Program-made: the position numbers and the translations under genes
Notes under the pieces: generated by a model
Databases searched by the model: none
The model's input: the letters and a program-made list of their open reading frames with translations, nothing else
Told to the model about the DNA's origin: nothing
Assembly: GCF_013035315.1 (NCBI RefSeq)
Contig: NZ_WQHP01000010.1
Span: 62,001-126,000 of the forward strand
Reading direction: 5' to 3'
DNA from: Ruegeria arenilitoris
GTDB taxonomy: Bacteria > Pseudomonadota > Alphaproteobacteria > Rhodobacterales > Rhodobacteraceae
Length of the DNA stretch: 64,000 nt
Part shown: in pieces, positions 9,638 to 18,984 of the stretch
How positions within the stretch are numbered: position 1 is the first letter of the stretch
Layout of the letters: the number at the start of each line of letters is the position of its first letter

Positions 9638-10359
9638 GCCCAATCCCCCAGCGCCTGCTGCCACATGGTCAGCGCCGCAACGGCTGCTGTGTCCGCGCGC
9701 AGGATGCGAGGGCCAAGGCTGACCACATGGGCATAGGGCAACGCCGACAAGCGCGCGCGTTCACGATCTGAGAATCCGCCCTCGGGTCCGATCAGAATGG
9801 CCCAAGATTGGCCCTTTTCGTTAGCCGCCAAACACAGGGCCGAGCCAACCTCAGCCTCGTCGCAGAACATCAATTGGCGACCTTCCGGCCAGCCGTCCAG
9901 CACCCGGTCGAGCCGCTGAAGATCGGCAACTTCGGGCACATAGGTGCCCCCACACTGCTCGGCCGCCTCAACGGCGTGGGCCTGCAGGCGGTCCTGCCGA
10001 ATACGCTCGGAGTTGGTGAATTCGGTCTGCACAGGCATGATCCGCGCCGCGCCCATTTCTGCCGCTTTTTCAACGATAAAGTCAGTCCGCGCCTTCTTGA
10101 TCGGCGCGAACAGGAACCACAGATCGGGCGGCAATTGCAACGGTTTGGTCTGTGCAACGCACGTCAGAACACCACCGCGTTTGCCCGCCTCGGCCACCTC
10201 GGCCAGCCACTCTCCGTCCTGCCCGTTGAACAGGGCGACCTGCCCGCCAACGGCCAGACGCATGACGCCAAACAGGTAGTGGGCCTGATCGCGCGTCAAA
10301 GGAACCGATTGCCCCTGCCCCAGAGGGTGCTCTACATACAGTCTGATCTTTGCACTCAT
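9634..10359 (-). CDS. rsmE: 16S rRNA (uracil(1498)-N3)-methyltransferase
   Basis: SPOUT-class methyltransferase that modifies U1498 of 16S rRNA using SAM. The 241-aa length is normal. The N-terminal PUA-like part (RLYVEHPLGQGQSVPLTRDQ) is followed by the knotted SAM-binding region, with LIGPEGGFSDRERA (about 189-202) and SLGPRILRADTAAVAAL near the C-terminus. It is first in a three-gene minus-strand operon with the GNAT and membrane-protein genes. Its start is only 12 nt from the start of the divergent ubiA, so promoter elements must extend into the opposite coding region. Confidence 0.95.
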   Translation of the reverse strand: MSAKIRLYVEHPLGQGQSVPLTRDQAHYLFGVMRLAVGGQVALFNGQDGEWLAEVAEAGKRGGVLTCVAQTKPLQLPPDLWFLFAPIKKARTDFIVEKAAEMGAARIMPVQTEFTNSERIRQDRLQAHAVEAAEQCGGTYVPEVADLQRLDRVLDGWPEGRQLMFCDEAEVGSALCLAANEKGQSWAILIGPEGGFSDRERARLSALPYAHVVSLGPRILRADTAAVAALTMWQQALGDWA

Positions 10360-10371
10360 GAGACCTTACAT

Positions 10372-11334
10372 ATGCAAGGCAATGCGCCAACACCAGACGG
10401 ACAAGTCGCCGATGCAGTCAGCGGCAACTGGGTCGACACCTATGCGCCTGCGTTCACCCGCCCCTATCTGCGGCTCAGCCGTGCGGACCGGCCCATTGGG
10501 ACATGGCTGCTGCTGATTCCGTGCTGGTGGGGCTTGGCTCTGGCCATCCTCAGCGACGGCAATCCAAGGTGGGAGGATCTGTGGATTGCCATCGGTTGCG
10601 CGATTGGTGCTTTCCTGATGCGCGGTGCGGGCTGCACATGGAATGACATCACCGACCGAGAGTTCGACGGTCAGGTCGAACGCACAAGGTCGCGCCCGAT
10701 CCCCTCGGGGCAGGTCAGCGTAAAGCAGGCGGTGATCTGGATGGGGCTGCAATGCCTGCTGGGCCTGATGATTCTTCTGACCTTCAATCAAGCGGCGATT
10801 GCGATGGGTGTTTTGTCGCTGCTGCCGGTAACAATTTATCCTTTCGCCAAACGGTTCACCTGGTGGCCGCAGGCGTTTCTGGGTCTGGCCTTTAACTGGG
10901 GTATCCTGTTGGCCTGGGCGGCGCATACCGGGACGGTCGGAATACCGGCGATTATCCTGTATCTGGCGGGCATCGCGTGGACGTTGTTCTATGACACGAT
11001 CTATGCACACCAAGACGCTGAAGATGATGAACTGATCGGGGTTAAATCTACCGCGCGGCTATTTGGCACGGATACCGCAAGGTGGTTGAAGTATTTCCTG
11101 GTGGCGACAGTTGCGTTGATGGGAATGGCCATCATCGACGCGGCGACACCGCAGGCATCGGTCATGGCTTTGGTGGTCGCTCTTGCCGGGCCTTGGGCGA
11201 TGGGGTGGCATATGGCATGGCAGTTGCGCGGATTGGACACCGAGGACAACGCCAAACTGCTGCAATTGTTCCGTGCAAATCGCGATACCGGCCTTATTCC
11301 GCTGATCTTCCTCTGCGTCGCCTTGTTGCTCTGA
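10372..11334 (+). CDS. ubiA: 4-hydroxybenzoate octaprenyltransferase
   Basis: Inner-membrane prenyltransferase that attaches the polyprenyl chain to 4-hydroxybenzoate in ubiquinone synthesis. The 320-aa protein is highly hydrophobic with about eight to nine membrane segments. Both Asp-rich prenyl-diphosphate/Mg sites are present: NDITDREFD (91-99) and YDTIYAHQDAEDD (207-219). The motif RADRPIGTWLLL (37-48) is typical. The open frame continues far upstream, but the ATG at 10372 (MQGNAPTPDGQVADAVSGNW) fits the family and avoids overlapping rsmE. It ends 65 nt before an OmpA-type gene on the same strand. Confidence 0.96.
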   Translation: MQGNAPTPDGQVADAVSGNWVDTYAPAFTRPYLRLSRADRPIGTWLLLIPCWWGLALAILSDGNPRWEDLWIAIGCAIGAFLMRGAGCTWNDITDREFDGQVERTRSRPIPSGQVSVKQAVIWMGLQCLLGLMILLTFNQAAIAMGVLSLLPVTIYPFAKRFTWWPQAFLGLAFNWGILLAWAAHTGTVGIPAIILYLAGIAWTLFYDTIYAHQDAEDDELIGVKSTARLFGTDTARWLKYFLVATVALMGMAIIDAATPQASVMALVVALAGPWAMGWHMAWQLRGLDTEDNAKLLQLFRANRDTGLIPLIFLCVALLL

Positions 11335-11399
11335 TTGCACCTCGGCCAAGGCCTCTGTAAGAGTCCTGCACACTCACTCGAGGAGTCGATTGCCCGCAC

Positions 11400-13322
11400 A
11401 TGCGCCTGCCTTATTTCTTAGTCGTTACACTAGTCTTTCTCGTGTCTGCCGGGCTGTGTCTGCTGGCGGCCAGCTTTTCGGTGACAAAGGTCGAGGAAGC
11501 CTCGGAATTTGCGGTGCGACGCGCGCTGGACCTGAAGGGCCACGACTGGGCCGAGGTCCAATCGGACGGGTTGCGGGTGGTTCTCACCGGCACCGCCAAG
11601 GACGAAGCCACACGGTTCAACGCCCTGACCGCAGCGGGAACCGAAGTCGATACCTCGCGCGTCATCGACGAAATGGAGGTCGCGCCCACGACGCAGTTGG
11701 CAGCTCCACGTTTTTCGGCGGAAATCCTGCGTAACGACAGCGGGATTTCGGTCATCGGCTTGATACCGGTCAGCGAAGATCGTGACGCGCTGACCGACAG
11801 GTTGCGCGATCTGGATGGCGGGCCGGTTTCAGACCTGATGGAAACTGCGGACTACCCCAAGCCCAAAGGCTGGGAAGATGCGATTGACTATGCGGTCGAG
11901 GCCCTGGCCCGTTTGCCACGTGCGAAAATCTCGGCCAGCCCCGGCCTTGTGAAGATCACCGCAATCGCCGACAGCCAGCAAGAAAAAGAACGGCTGGAAC
12001 AAGAACTAACCCGTGCTGCACCGCCCAGCCTGCGCATTGGCCTGTCGATCTCGGCCCCGCGCCCCGTCATCACGCCCTTCACCGTGCGCTATCTGATCGA
12101 CGAAAACGGCGGCCGGTTCGACGCCTGTTCGGCACAGGACGAAAAAGCCCGCGACCGGATCATCGCGGCAGCAGAGGACGCGGGACTATCCGGTCCTTAC
12201 TCCTGCACCATCGGTCTGGGCGAACCCTCACCTCGCTGGCCTGACGCCGCTGTGCTAAGTATTCGTGCGCTGTCGGAAATCGGCCAGGGCTCGGTCACGC
12301 TGTCAGATGCCGATATTACTCTGGTTGCGGTTGAAGGCACGCAGACCGCGCTGTTCGATCGGGTCATTGGCGAGTTGGAAAACGCCCTGCCCGAGGTTTT
12401 TGTCCTTCACGCCGTTCTGCCCGAACCGGAGACCGAGGACCAATCTGGCCCGCCCGAATTCTCGGCCACACGGAGCCCTGAAGGCCTTGTGCAAATGCGC
12501 GGACGACTGGGGGACGAGACTTTGCGCGACATGGTCGACAGCTATGCCCGCGCTGCTTTTGGCTATGAACAGGTCCACACCGCAACCCGCATCGCCCCGG
12601 ACCTGCCCGCGGACTGGCCCATTCGCGTCCTCAGCGGATTGGAGGCCCTGTCGCAACTGCACAACGGCGCGCTGACGGTGACACCGGATGATGTGGTGCT
12701 CAGCGGTGTCAGTCATGACCCGAAAACCCGGGCCTACGTTGCAGGGCTTTTGTCGGAAAAGCTGGGCGACGCACAGGATTTCACCCTTTCAATCACCTAT
12801 CAGGAACCGCCAGAGCCCGAAGACAAACTGCCTGATCCAGAAGTATGCGAGGAGCGGATCGTCGAGGTTCAGGCAGGCTCGAAGATCGCGTTTGAGCCGG
12901 GCTCGGCCACGGTTGCAGCGGACTCGCGCGATACGGTCAATCAAATCGCTGAAATCTTGCGGGAATGCGGACCGATCCGGCTGGAGATTCAGGGCCACAC
13001 GGATAGCCAGGGCCGTGAAGAGATGAACCAGCAGCTTAGCCAGGCGCGCGCGCAGTCCATCCTGAACGAATTGCGCGCGCGACGGGTACCAACCGCCAGC
13101 TATACCGCCATGGGCTACGGGGAAACGCAACCCATCGCCGACAACGACACCGAAGAGGGTCGCGAGGAAAACCGACGCATCGTATTCAGTTTGATCCGAC
13201 CGGAAGCCATCACAGAAATCGAGACAACGCTTGAGGCGGTCGAAACGGAATCAGAGACGTCACAAGACGCGCCGGCCGAGGGCGAAGCCACGGACGAAGA
13301 CGCGGACGCAGGGGACCAGTAA
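11400..13322 (+). CDS. OmpA-family protein with BON-like repeats
   Basis: A 640-aa envelope protein. A signal anchor (residues 1-25, FLVVTLVFLVSAGLCLLAA) leads into a long periplasmic region with several repeated alpha/beta units. These resemble BON domains (GLRVVLTGTAKDEATRFNAL, GLVKITAIADSQQEKERLEQ, GALTVTPDDVVLSGVSHDPK). The C-terminal 110 residues form an OmpA/MotB peptidoglycan-binding domain with EIQGHTDSQGREEMNQQLSQ, SYTAMGYGETQPIADN and EEGREENRRI. The acidic tail (EGEATDEDADAGDQ) is unusual. It probably anchors the outer envelope to peptidoglycan. The next gene begins 1 nt after its stop, so the two are probably coupled. Confidence 0.88.
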   Translation: MRLPYFLVVTLVFLVSAGLCLLAASFSVTKVEEASEFAVRRALDLKGHDWAEVQSDGLRVVLTGTAKDEATRFNALTAAGTEVDTSRVIDEMEVAPTTQLAAPRFSAEILRNDSGISVIGLIPVSEDRDALTDRLRDLDGGPVSDLMETADYPKPKGWEDAIDYAVEALARLPRAKISASPGLVKITAIADSQQEKERLEQELTRAAPPSLRIGLSISAPRPVITPFTVRYLIDENGGRFDACSAQDEKARDRIIAAAEDAGLSGPYSCTIGLGEPSPRWPDAAVLSIRALSEIGQGSVTLSDADITLVAVEGTQTALFDRVIGELENALPEVFVLHAVLPEPETEDQSGPPEFSATRSPEGLVQMRGRLGDETLRDMVDSYARAAFGYEQVHTATRIAPDLPADWPIRVLSGLEALSQLHNGALTVTPDDVVLSGVSHDPKTRAYVAGLLSEKLGDAQDFTLSITYQEPPEPEDKLPDPEVCEERIVEVQAGSKIAFEPGSATVAADSRDTVNQIAEILRECGPIRLEIQGHTDSQGREEMNQQLSQARAQSILNELRARRVPTASYTAMGYGETQPIADNDTEEGREENRRIVFSLIRPEAITEIETTLEAVETESETSQDAPAEGEATDEDADAGDQ

Positions 13323-13323
13323 G

Positions 13324-13644
13324 TTGAACAGAATCGAATTCATCATCGCCACCGCCGTCATCCTGTTCGCAGCCTTCTGCCTGGGATGGTTCGCCAACTG
13401 GCTGGCGCATCGCCTGTCTCGAGTTCGTCAAAGCGATGTGGCCGACCTTGACCGCATGAGCCAGGAACTGCACGAGGCGGAAGAAACCCGCGATCAGGCG
13501 ATCACCTATCTGCAGCAGCGTGAGGCCGAGCTGACCAACCAGCTGACCCAGACCGAGGCAGAACTGGCCGCCGCCATGGATGGGTTGCGCGCGGCCCGGC
13601 AAGAGGCCGAAGAGTTGCGCGGGCGCATCAACAACGCCGACTGA
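13324..13644 (+). CDS. Small membrane-anchored coiled-coil protein
   Basis: A 106-aa product starting at a TTG one base after the OmpA-type stop codon. An earlier start would lie inside that gene in another frame and give an implausibly basic N-terminus. One membrane segment (about residues 5-23, FIIATAVILFAAFCLGWFA) is followed by a charged helix rich in Glu, Gln, Arg and Ala (ELHEAEETRDQAITYLQQRE onward), a probable coiled coil to about residue 100. I do not recognise a named family. Tight spacing suggests it acts with the OmpA-family protein in the envelope. Confidence 0.75.
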   Translation: MNRIEFIIATAVILFAAFCLGWFANWLAHRLSRVRQSDVADLDRMSQELHEAEETRDQAITYLQQREAELTNQLTQTEAELAAAMDGLRAARQEAEELRGRINNAD

Positions 13645-13817
13645 CGCTGACCGCCCAGTTTCAAGGATACAAAATCTCTGACACACGTTTGCTGTCGGCA
13701 CGAATTGGCCGATCGCATACACATGCCTTCATTTACCTCAATAAATTCAATATTCTGAATTGGTGCATTTTTGCCTGCACACATCACTGTCCACTATCAA
13801 GAGACTTGGAGTGTACT

Positions 13818-14348
13818 ATGAATTTCAAACTATCAATACTGACCGCCGCAACACTTAGCGCTTTCACTGCATCTGCCGCACTGGCGTCGAGTGACGTGAT
13901 CCCCTCAGAGAACGACACATTCACCAACTGGGGTGAAGAGTCCGGATGGACCATTTTTGTGGATGACACACGTGGCTCCTGCCTGATCGAGCGTGTTGAC
14001 GCAAATGGAAACGTTGTTCAAATGGGCCTGACCAAAGATCAGGAAATGGGCTATCTCGGCGTATTCACCCAGAATGACATCGGCCTGAAGGGAAAGAAGG
14101 AAAAGATTTTCCTGTCGCTTGACGGCAATGTCTATGAAGCCGAAGCGCACAAGAAGACCAAGCATCTGGCCGAAGGGTATACCGGTGGCTACATCCTTGC
14201 GAACAACGCGCAGTTTGTGGACGACGTCATGAACAAATACGAAATGACTGTGTTCCCGGAAAAAGAGTTCGCGTTCACCGTAAGCCTCGATGGCACTAAG
14301 AAAGCCATCGAAGCGGCACGGCAGTGCAACACAGAACAAAACGCCTAA
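13818..14348 (+). CDS. Periplasmic hypothetical protein
   Basis: A 176-aa secreted protein with a clean signal peptide (residues 1-23, ending TASAALA). The mature part (SSDVIPSENDTFTNWGEESG, DDTRGSCLIERVDANGNVVQ) has two Cys residues, one in RGSCLIERV and one near the C-terminus (ARQCNTEQNA), which may form a disulfide. It resembles invasion-associated-locus-B-like or similar small periplasmic proteins, but I cannot assign it. The start ATG at 13818 is chosen because it opens on the signal peptide. It is followed by a strong hairpin shared with convergent moaE. Confidence 0.75.
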   Translation: MNFKLSILTAATLSAFTASAALASSDVIPSENDTFTNWGEESGWTIFVDDTRGSCLIERVDANGNVVQMGLTKDQEMGYLGVFTQNDIGLKGKKEKIFLSLDGNVYEAEAHKKTKHLAEGYTGGYILANNAQFVDDVMNKYEMTVFPEKEFAFTVSLDGTKKAIEAARQCNTEQNA

Positions 14349-14362
14349 TCGACATTGGGAAA

Positions 14363-14391
14363 ACCCGGCACCTGTTGACCCGGTGCCGGGT
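14363..14391 (-). terminator. Rho-independent-type terminator hairpin (moaE side, possibly bidirectional)
   Basis: A perfect 10-bp stem, ACCCGGCACC paired with GGTGCCGGGT, with a 9-nt loop between two convergent genes. On the minus strand the stem is followed by TTTTCCC, so it should end the pgsA-moaD-moaE transcript. It could also stop the rightward periplasmic-protein transcript. Confidence 0.8.
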
Positions 14392-14398
14392 ACCGCGC

Positions 14399-14842
14399 CT
14401 ACCAGCGGGTCAGCGCGTCTTCGTCTTCGTCCTTGGCATCCACCCATTCCGCGCCGGATGAAGTAATCTCTTTCTTCCAGAACGGGGCGCGGGATTTCAG
14501 GTAATCCATCAGGTATTCGGCCGCCTCAAATGCGTCCTTGCGGTGTCGCGCAGCCGTCGCAACCATCATGATCCGATCGCCGGGAGCCAGCCGCCCGTGG
14601 CGGTGGATCACCAGGACATCTCCCAGAGACCAGCGCTCCTGCGCCTCTTGTGCGATCTTAGTTAGCGCCCTCTCAGTCATTCCGGGGTAATGCTCGATTT
14701 CCATCACATCCAGATCGCCGGATGCCAGATCGCGCACGACGCCCGTAAAGGTCACGATGGCACCGTTCGCATCGTCTCCGGCGGCAAAGGCATTGGCCTC
14801 AGCCCCCAGATCGAACGGTTGTTCCTGAACCACGATGCGCAT
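14399..14842 (-). CDS. moaE: Molybdopterin synthase catalytic subunit
   Basis: Large subunit of molybdopterin synthase, which transfers sulfur from thiocarboxylated MoaD to precursor Z (cPMP). The 147-aa length is normal. The family blocks GAIVTFTGVVRD, EIEHYPGMTERAL, VIHRHGRLAPGD and the Lys-containing KSRAPFWKKE near residues 115-124 are all present. The C-terminal extension is acidic (DAKDEDEDALTRW). It follows moaD by 3 nt on the same strand and precedes the terminator hairpin. Confidence 0.96.
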   Translation of the reverse strand: MRIVVQEQPFDLGAEANAFAAGDDANGAIVTFTGVVRDLASGDLDVMEIEHYPGMTERALTKIAQEAQERWSLGDVLVIHRHGRLAPGDRIMMVATAARHRKDAFEAAEYLMDYLKSRAPFWKKEITSSGAEWVDAKDEDEDALTRW

Positions 14843-14845
14843 GCG

Positions 14846-15091
14846 TCAGCCGCCGGTCATTGGCGGGAAAAAGGCCACTTCGCGCACACCAGCCAGTGGC
14901 GCGTCGAAATCGGAAAGCTCCTGATCCAGTGCCACGCGCAAGGCCGACAGGTCTTCAAAGGCGGCTGCATAGCGGTCTTCGCGCGCGCTCAGCTCAGCGA
15001 CAAGGTCGGATACGGTTGCGGCCTCGGTCTCGATCCGCTCTTTCGGCAGACCGATGCGTTCACGCACCCAGGCGAAATACAGCACATCCAT
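14846..15091 (-). CDS. moaD: Molybdopterin synthase sulfur carrier subunit
   Basis: Ubiquitin-like sulfur carrier of 81 aa, the partner of MoaE. It starts MDVLYFAWVRERIGLPKE and ends in the obligatory Gly-Gly (FFPPMTGG), whose terminal carboxylate becomes the thiocarboxylate. It lies 3 nt after pgsA and 3 nt before moaE, so the three genes are one transcription unit. Confidence 0.96.
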   Translation of the reverse strand: MDVLYFAWVRERIGLPKERIETEAATVSDLVAELSAREDRYAAAFEDLSALRVALDQELSDFDAPLAGVREVAFFPPMTGG

Positions 15092-15094
15092 CCT

Positions 15095-15763
15095 TTAGCT
15101 CTCCTTCAGGTGGGGCATAGCTTTACGTAGGTAGTCATAGCCGGTGATCAATGTCAGCGCCGCAGCAATCCACAGCAACCACAGCCCAATCCGGCCTGCC
15201 CAGAACATCCCCTCCAGATGCCAGCGCATGTGGTTGATATCTTCCAGCTGGCCGGTCAGCACCAAATCCATTGTGGCAGCATCCATGCCGAAGGTAGACA
15301 TCACAAAATAGTGCTCGAAAATCCCCTGCGAAAACAGGACGGCAATCGCCACCATCTGCGCTGTCGTTTTCCACTTGGCCAGTTTCGTGACTTTGAGCGT
15401 CCCGGCCGTATCGCCCAGATATTCACGCAGGCCCGAAACGAAGACCTCGCGGAACAGGATGACCGTCGCTGGCAGCACCAGCCACGGCGTCCAGTGTTCG
15501 GTCGAATAACCCACCAGGATCATTAGCGCGATCACCACCATCGCCTTGTCCGCGATCGGGTCCAGCATCGCACCAATCTTGGTTTCTTGCTTCCACGCAC
15601 GCGCCAAATAGCCGTCGAACCAGTCGGTGATAGCTGCCGACAGGAACAGGATCAGCGCAAACCAATCTGCATAGGGCCGGGTGAAATACAGAAACATAAC
15701 GGCCAGACCGGGCGCAGCCAACAAGCGCAGGACGGTCAGGATATTCGGCAGGTTCCACTTCAT
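15095..15763 (-). CDS. pgsA: CDP-diacylglycerol--glycerol-3-phosphate 3-phosphatidyltransferase
   Basis: Inner-membrane enzyme making phosphatidylglycerol phosphate, the committed step to phosphatidylglycerol and cardiolipin. The 222-aa protein has several membrane segments. The CDP-alcohol phosphotransferase signature D-G-x2-A-R-x8-G-x3-D-x3-D is complete (Asp50, Gly51, Ala54, Arg55, Gly64, Asp68, Asp72). A short C-terminal extension compared with E. coli PgsA is seen. First gene of the pgsA-moaD-moaE unit and divergent from an EamA transporter. Confidence 0.95.
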   Translation of the reverse strand: MKWNLPNILTVLRLLAAPGLAVMFLYFTRPYADWFALILFLSAAITDWFDGYLARAWKQETKIGAMLDPIADKAMVVIALMILVGYSTEHWTPWLVLPATVILFREVFVSGLREYLGDTAGTLKVTKLAKWKTTAQMVAIAVLFSQGIFEHYFVMSTFGMDAATMDLVLTGQLEDINHMRWHLEGMFWAGRIGLWLLWIAAALTLITGYDYLRKAMPHLKES

Positions 15764-15929
15764 GCTCGGACCCTACATTGCCGGGCAAGGACAGAAAAGA
15801 CGGGCCGGAAAAAAACTGCACCGATCACAGGGGCTTGGTCAAAGCGCCGCAGTGTCCCGTGTCCCGGTTATTCACCTTGGCCTTTGTTCCGATTGCCGTC
15901 ACAGTGGGCGCAATCAGGCCCACCGCGAA

Positions 15930-16823
15930 ATGACCCAGATGACCCCGAACATTCAAACCGACGCACGCTCGAACCTGATTGGAAGCGCATGGATGATTGG
16001 CGCTATGGCGTGTTTTGCGCTGGAAGACGCGTTACTTAAGGCGTCAGCCATCACCTTGCCCATCTGGCAGATACTGGTGCTATTCGGCGCGGGTGGATCG
16101 GTGATTTTCGCCTGTGTCGCACTGGCCAGGGGCACTCGCCTGCTGCAACCGGATGTTCTATCGCCAGCAATGAAAATTCGGGCCGTTTTCGAAATCCTCG
16201 GTCGACTGTTCTACATCCTTGCCTTCACACTGACACCTTTGTCTTCGGCAACCGTGATCCTTCAGGCTACACCACTGGTAGTCGTCGCCTGTGCAGCCCT
16301 GCTGTTTGGCGAAACCGTCGGATGGCGACGATGGAGCGCCGTTCTTGTTGGCCTCCTCGGCGTTGTGATCATCATCCAGCCGACCGGGGACAGTTTCACC
16401 ATTCTGTCGCTGCTCGCCGTGCTTGGGATGCTTGGATTTGCCGGACGTGATCTGGCCAGTCGGGTCGCCCCAGCGAGTCTGAGCACCGAGGTGTTGGGTT
16501 TTTACGGGTTTGTCAGCGTGATCGTCGCGGGTGTTGCCTATGGGTTATGGGAGCAAGCCCCGGTCGCGCCGATCAACCTGAATACCGGCCTGCATGTGAC
16601 CGGTGCTGTGGTTCTGGGTTCGATCGCCTATGCGTCTTTGATGAAGGCCATGCGGACCGGCGAGGTATCCGCCGTCACCCCATTCCGCTATTCCCGGCTG
16701 CTATTCGGCGTGGCCTTGGGTGTGTTCTTTTTCGGCGAAGACCTAGACCAGACCATGTGGATTGGCAGCGCGCTGATCGTCGCCTCGGGGCTGTACATCC
16801 TTTGGCGCGGACGCAAGGCCTAG
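15930..16823 (+). CDS. EamA/DMT-family transporter
   Basis: A 297-aa inner-membrane permease with about ten membrane segments arranged as two EamA repeats. The first runs from [20 protein letters not shown] to about 150 and the second from [20 protein letters not shown] to the end. Drug/metabolite transporters of this type usually export amino acids, nucleosides or metabolites; the substrate is unknown. The open frame extends upstream into the pgsA leader, but [20 protein letters not shown] is the likely start; a second ATG three codons on is equally possible. Its stop overlaps the convergent uvrC stop within the tetranucleotide ctag. Confidence 0.88.
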   Translation: MTQMTPNIQTDARSNLIGSAWMIGAMACFALEDALLKASAITLPIWQILVLFGAGGSVIFACVALARGTRLLQPDVLSPAMKIRAVFEILGRLFYILAFTLTPLSSATVILQATPLVVVACAALLFGETVGWRRWSAVLVGLLGVVIIIQPTGDSFTILSLLAVLGMLGFAGRDLASRVAPASLSTEVLGFYGFVSVIVAGVAYGLWEQAPVAPINLNTGLHVTGAVVLGSIAYASLMKAMRTGEVSAVTPFRYSRLLFGVALGVFFFGEDLDQTMWIGSALIVASGLYILWRGRKA

Positions 16824-18694
16824 CCCTTGTCGTGAAAGAAGTCGTAAACCTTTTGCGCCAGCCCCGCTGAAATCCCTTCGACTGCTTTCAGATCCGCCAG
16901 ATTCGCCCGGCTGACGGCTTTGGCGCTACCGAAATGCGCCAGCAAGGCACGCTTGCGTGCGGCCCCAACACCGGGAATTTCATCCAAAGGTGTCGCGCCC
17001 ACAGCCTTGGCCCGCTTCGCGCGGTGCGTGCCGATGGCAAAGCGGTGCGCCTCGTCTCGCAGACGTTGAATGAAGTAGAGCACCGGATCATTGCGCTTGA
17101 GCGCAAAAGGACGCTGCCCGGTTCGGTGAAACTCTTCCTTGCCGTGATCACGGTCGACCCCTTTGGCGACACCGACCATGGGGATGTCTTCGACGCCATA
17201 TTCGACCATGATCTCATGCACAGCGCTCACCTGCCCCGCGCCGCCGTCAATCAGCAACAGGTCGGGCCAATGGCCCTTGTCGCGGTCGGGGTCTTCCTTT
17301 TGCAGACGAGTGAACCGCCGGGTCAGAACCTCTTTCATCATGCCGAAGTCATCACCCGGGGTCAGGTCGTCGCCGCGAATGTTGAACTTGCGATAGGCGT
17401 TCTTCACAAAGCCATCGGGGCCTGCCACGATCATCCCACCAACGGCATTAGTCCCTTGAATGTGCGAGTTGTCGTAAACCTCTATCCGGTTCGGCGGGCT
17501 ATCCAGATCAAACGCCTCGGCCACGCCGCGCAGCAATTTGGCCTGTGTCGCGCTTTCCGACATACGTCGCGCCAGAGACTCCCGTGCGTTGCGCAGCGCC
17601 CCGGCGATCAGTTCCTGTTTCTCGCCACGTTGCGGGACAAGAATTTCAACCTTGCGCCCTGCCTTCTCGCTCAGCGCTTCTTGCATCAGATCTGCGTTTT
17701 CAATTGCGTCCGAGAGGATCAACTGCCGCGGAGGTTCCTTGTTGTCGTAAAACTGACCGAGGAACGCCTCCATTGCTTCCGCCGGAGACACATCCGCGCC
17801 GACCCGAGGATAGAAGTCCTTGTTGCCCCAGTTCTGGTTCGCACGGATGAAAAACACCTGCACACAGGCCTGCCCGCTGTCCATATAAAGGCCGATCACA
17901 TCCGCCTCGGCCACGCCGCGCGGGTTGATACCCTGAGAGGTCTGGACTTGCGTCAGCGCGCGAATTCGGTCGCGCAGCCCGGCGGCGCGCTCGAACTCCA
18001 TCGCCTCGGATGCGGCCATCATCTGGTCGGCCAGTTCTTCCTGCACTTTGGTCGAACGGCCGGACAGGAACCGTTCCGCATCCTTGACGCTTTCAAGATA
18101 ATCCGCCTCGGAAATCAGCCCAACACACGGCCCCGAACACCGCTTGATTTGATAGAGCAGGCAAGGCCGCGTACGGCTGTCGAACATCGAGTCCGAACAG
18201 TTCCGCAGCAGGAACGCTTTCTGCAGCTGGTTCAGCGTCCGGTTCACCGCTCCTGCGCTGGCGAAGGGGCCGAAATACGCCCCCTTTTCTTTCTTCGCAC
18301 CGCGATGTTTCTTGATCTGCGGAAAGGCATGATCCTTGGCGACCAGAATATTCGGAAAGCTTTTGTCGTCGCGCAGCAGCACGTTGTACTTGGGCTTGAG
18401 CTGCTTGATCAGGTTCTGTTCCAGCAGAAGCGCCTCGGTCTCGGTCCGGGTGGTCAGGAACATCATCGACGCTGTCGCGGCGATCATCCGTTCGATCCGC
18501 CCCGAATGGCCAGGCCGCGCGTAGTTCGACACTCGTGCCTTGAGGTTGCGCGCCTTGCCCACGTACAGAACCCGGCTGTCCGCATCTAACATCCGGTACA
18601 CACCCGGCGAACTGTCCAGCGTTTTCACATAGCGCTGGATGCAGGCATAGCCGGTCAGTTGTGTCTCAGAGGTCGGGTCGCTGTCTGTGGTCAT
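16820..18694 (-). CDS. uvrC: Excinuclease ABC subunit C
   Basis: Nuclease of the UvrABC nucleotide-excision-repair system that makes both incisions around a lesion. The 624-aa length is normal. In order: GIY-YIG nuclease (about 30-110, [20 protein letters not shown]), a Cys-rich segment ([17 protein letters not shown]), a UVR motif ([18 protein letters not shown]), the RNase-H-like second nuclease ([30 protein letters not shown]) and a C-terminal helix-hairpin-helix ([17 protein letters not shown]). It overlaps the convergent EamA gene by 4 nt. A 551-aa open frame on the other strand is a shadow. Confidence 0.98.
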   Translation of the reverse strand: MTTDSDPTSETQLTGYACIQRYVKTLDSSPGVYRMLDADSRVLYVGKARNLKARVSNYARPGHSGRIERMIAATASMMFLTTRTETEALLLEQNLIKQLKPKYNVLLRDDKSFPNILVAKDHAFPQIKKHRGAKKEKGAYFGPFASAGAVNRTLNQLQKAFLLRNCSDSMFDSRTRPCLLYQIKRCSGPCVGLISEADYLESVKDAERFLSGRSTKVQEELADQMMAASEAMEFERAAGLRDRIRALTQVQTSQGINPRGVAEADVIGLYMDSGQACVQVFFIRANQNWGNKDFYPRVGADVSPAEAMEAFLGQFYDNKEPPRQLILSDAIENADLMQEALSEKAGRKVEILVPQRGEKQELIAGALRNARESLARRMSESATQAKLLRGVAEAFDLDSPPNRIEVYDNSHIQGTNAVGGMIVAGPDGFVKNAYRKFNIRGDDLTPGDDFGMMKEVLTRRFTRLQKEDPDRDKGHWPDLLLIDGGAGQVSAVHEIMVEYGVEDIPMVGVAKGVDRDHGKEEFHRTGQRPFALKRNDPVLYFIQRLRDEAHRFAIGTHRAKRAKAVGATPLDEIPGVGAARKRALLAHFGSAKAVSRANLADLKAVEGISAGLAQKVYDFFHDKG

Positions 18695-18984
18695 TTGCCT
18701 GAAATATGATTCTCTGACTATGGCTGCAATCTTGTCGGTCTCAGTTCAAGAGAAAACAAATCCACGGTTTCTGTGGATAAGTGTGAAGATAAGTTTCTCA
18801 GGGTGTCGATTTTCCCTTGTATACATAGGCATTCCTTGAGTTGCACAAAAAATAGGCGCATAAATAACCTTTTGATTTTGAACAAAATTTTTTCGTACAC
18901 ATGGCAAGTGTATGAAAAAAAAGACAATTTTGTAACGCGCACGTAACGGAAACGAGAGCGGTGCAAAACTTGCAGCAGTTATGC
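18695..18984. other. AT-rich intergenic region upstream of uvrC
   Basis: This 290-nt gap between two leftward genes is clearly AT-richer than the surrounding DNA, with A and T runs around 18845-18930. It should hold the uvrC promoter. An 82-codon open frame on the minus strand has no family features and is not called. No SOS box of the alphaproteobacterial GTTC-N7-GTTC form was found. Confidence 0.6.
18772..18780 (-). promoter_or_regulatory. Perfect DnaA-box sequence (TTATCCACA)
   Basis: The minus strand reads TTATCCACA, the consensus DnaA box. With the nearby atccac it forms a 6-bp inverted repeat, ATCCAC(7 nt)GTGGAT. It lies in the AT-rich uvrC leader. One perfect 9-mer is expected by chance in about half of windows this size, so function is uncertain. 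Confidence 0.3.

Noticed and set aside
16934..18589. 551-codon plus-strand open frame
   Set aside because: Antisense to uvrC; no family features.
18718..18966. 82-codon minus-strand frame upstream of uvrC
   Set aside because: AT-rich leader DNA with no ribosome-binding site, odd Cys/Phe-rich composition and no coupling to a neighbour.
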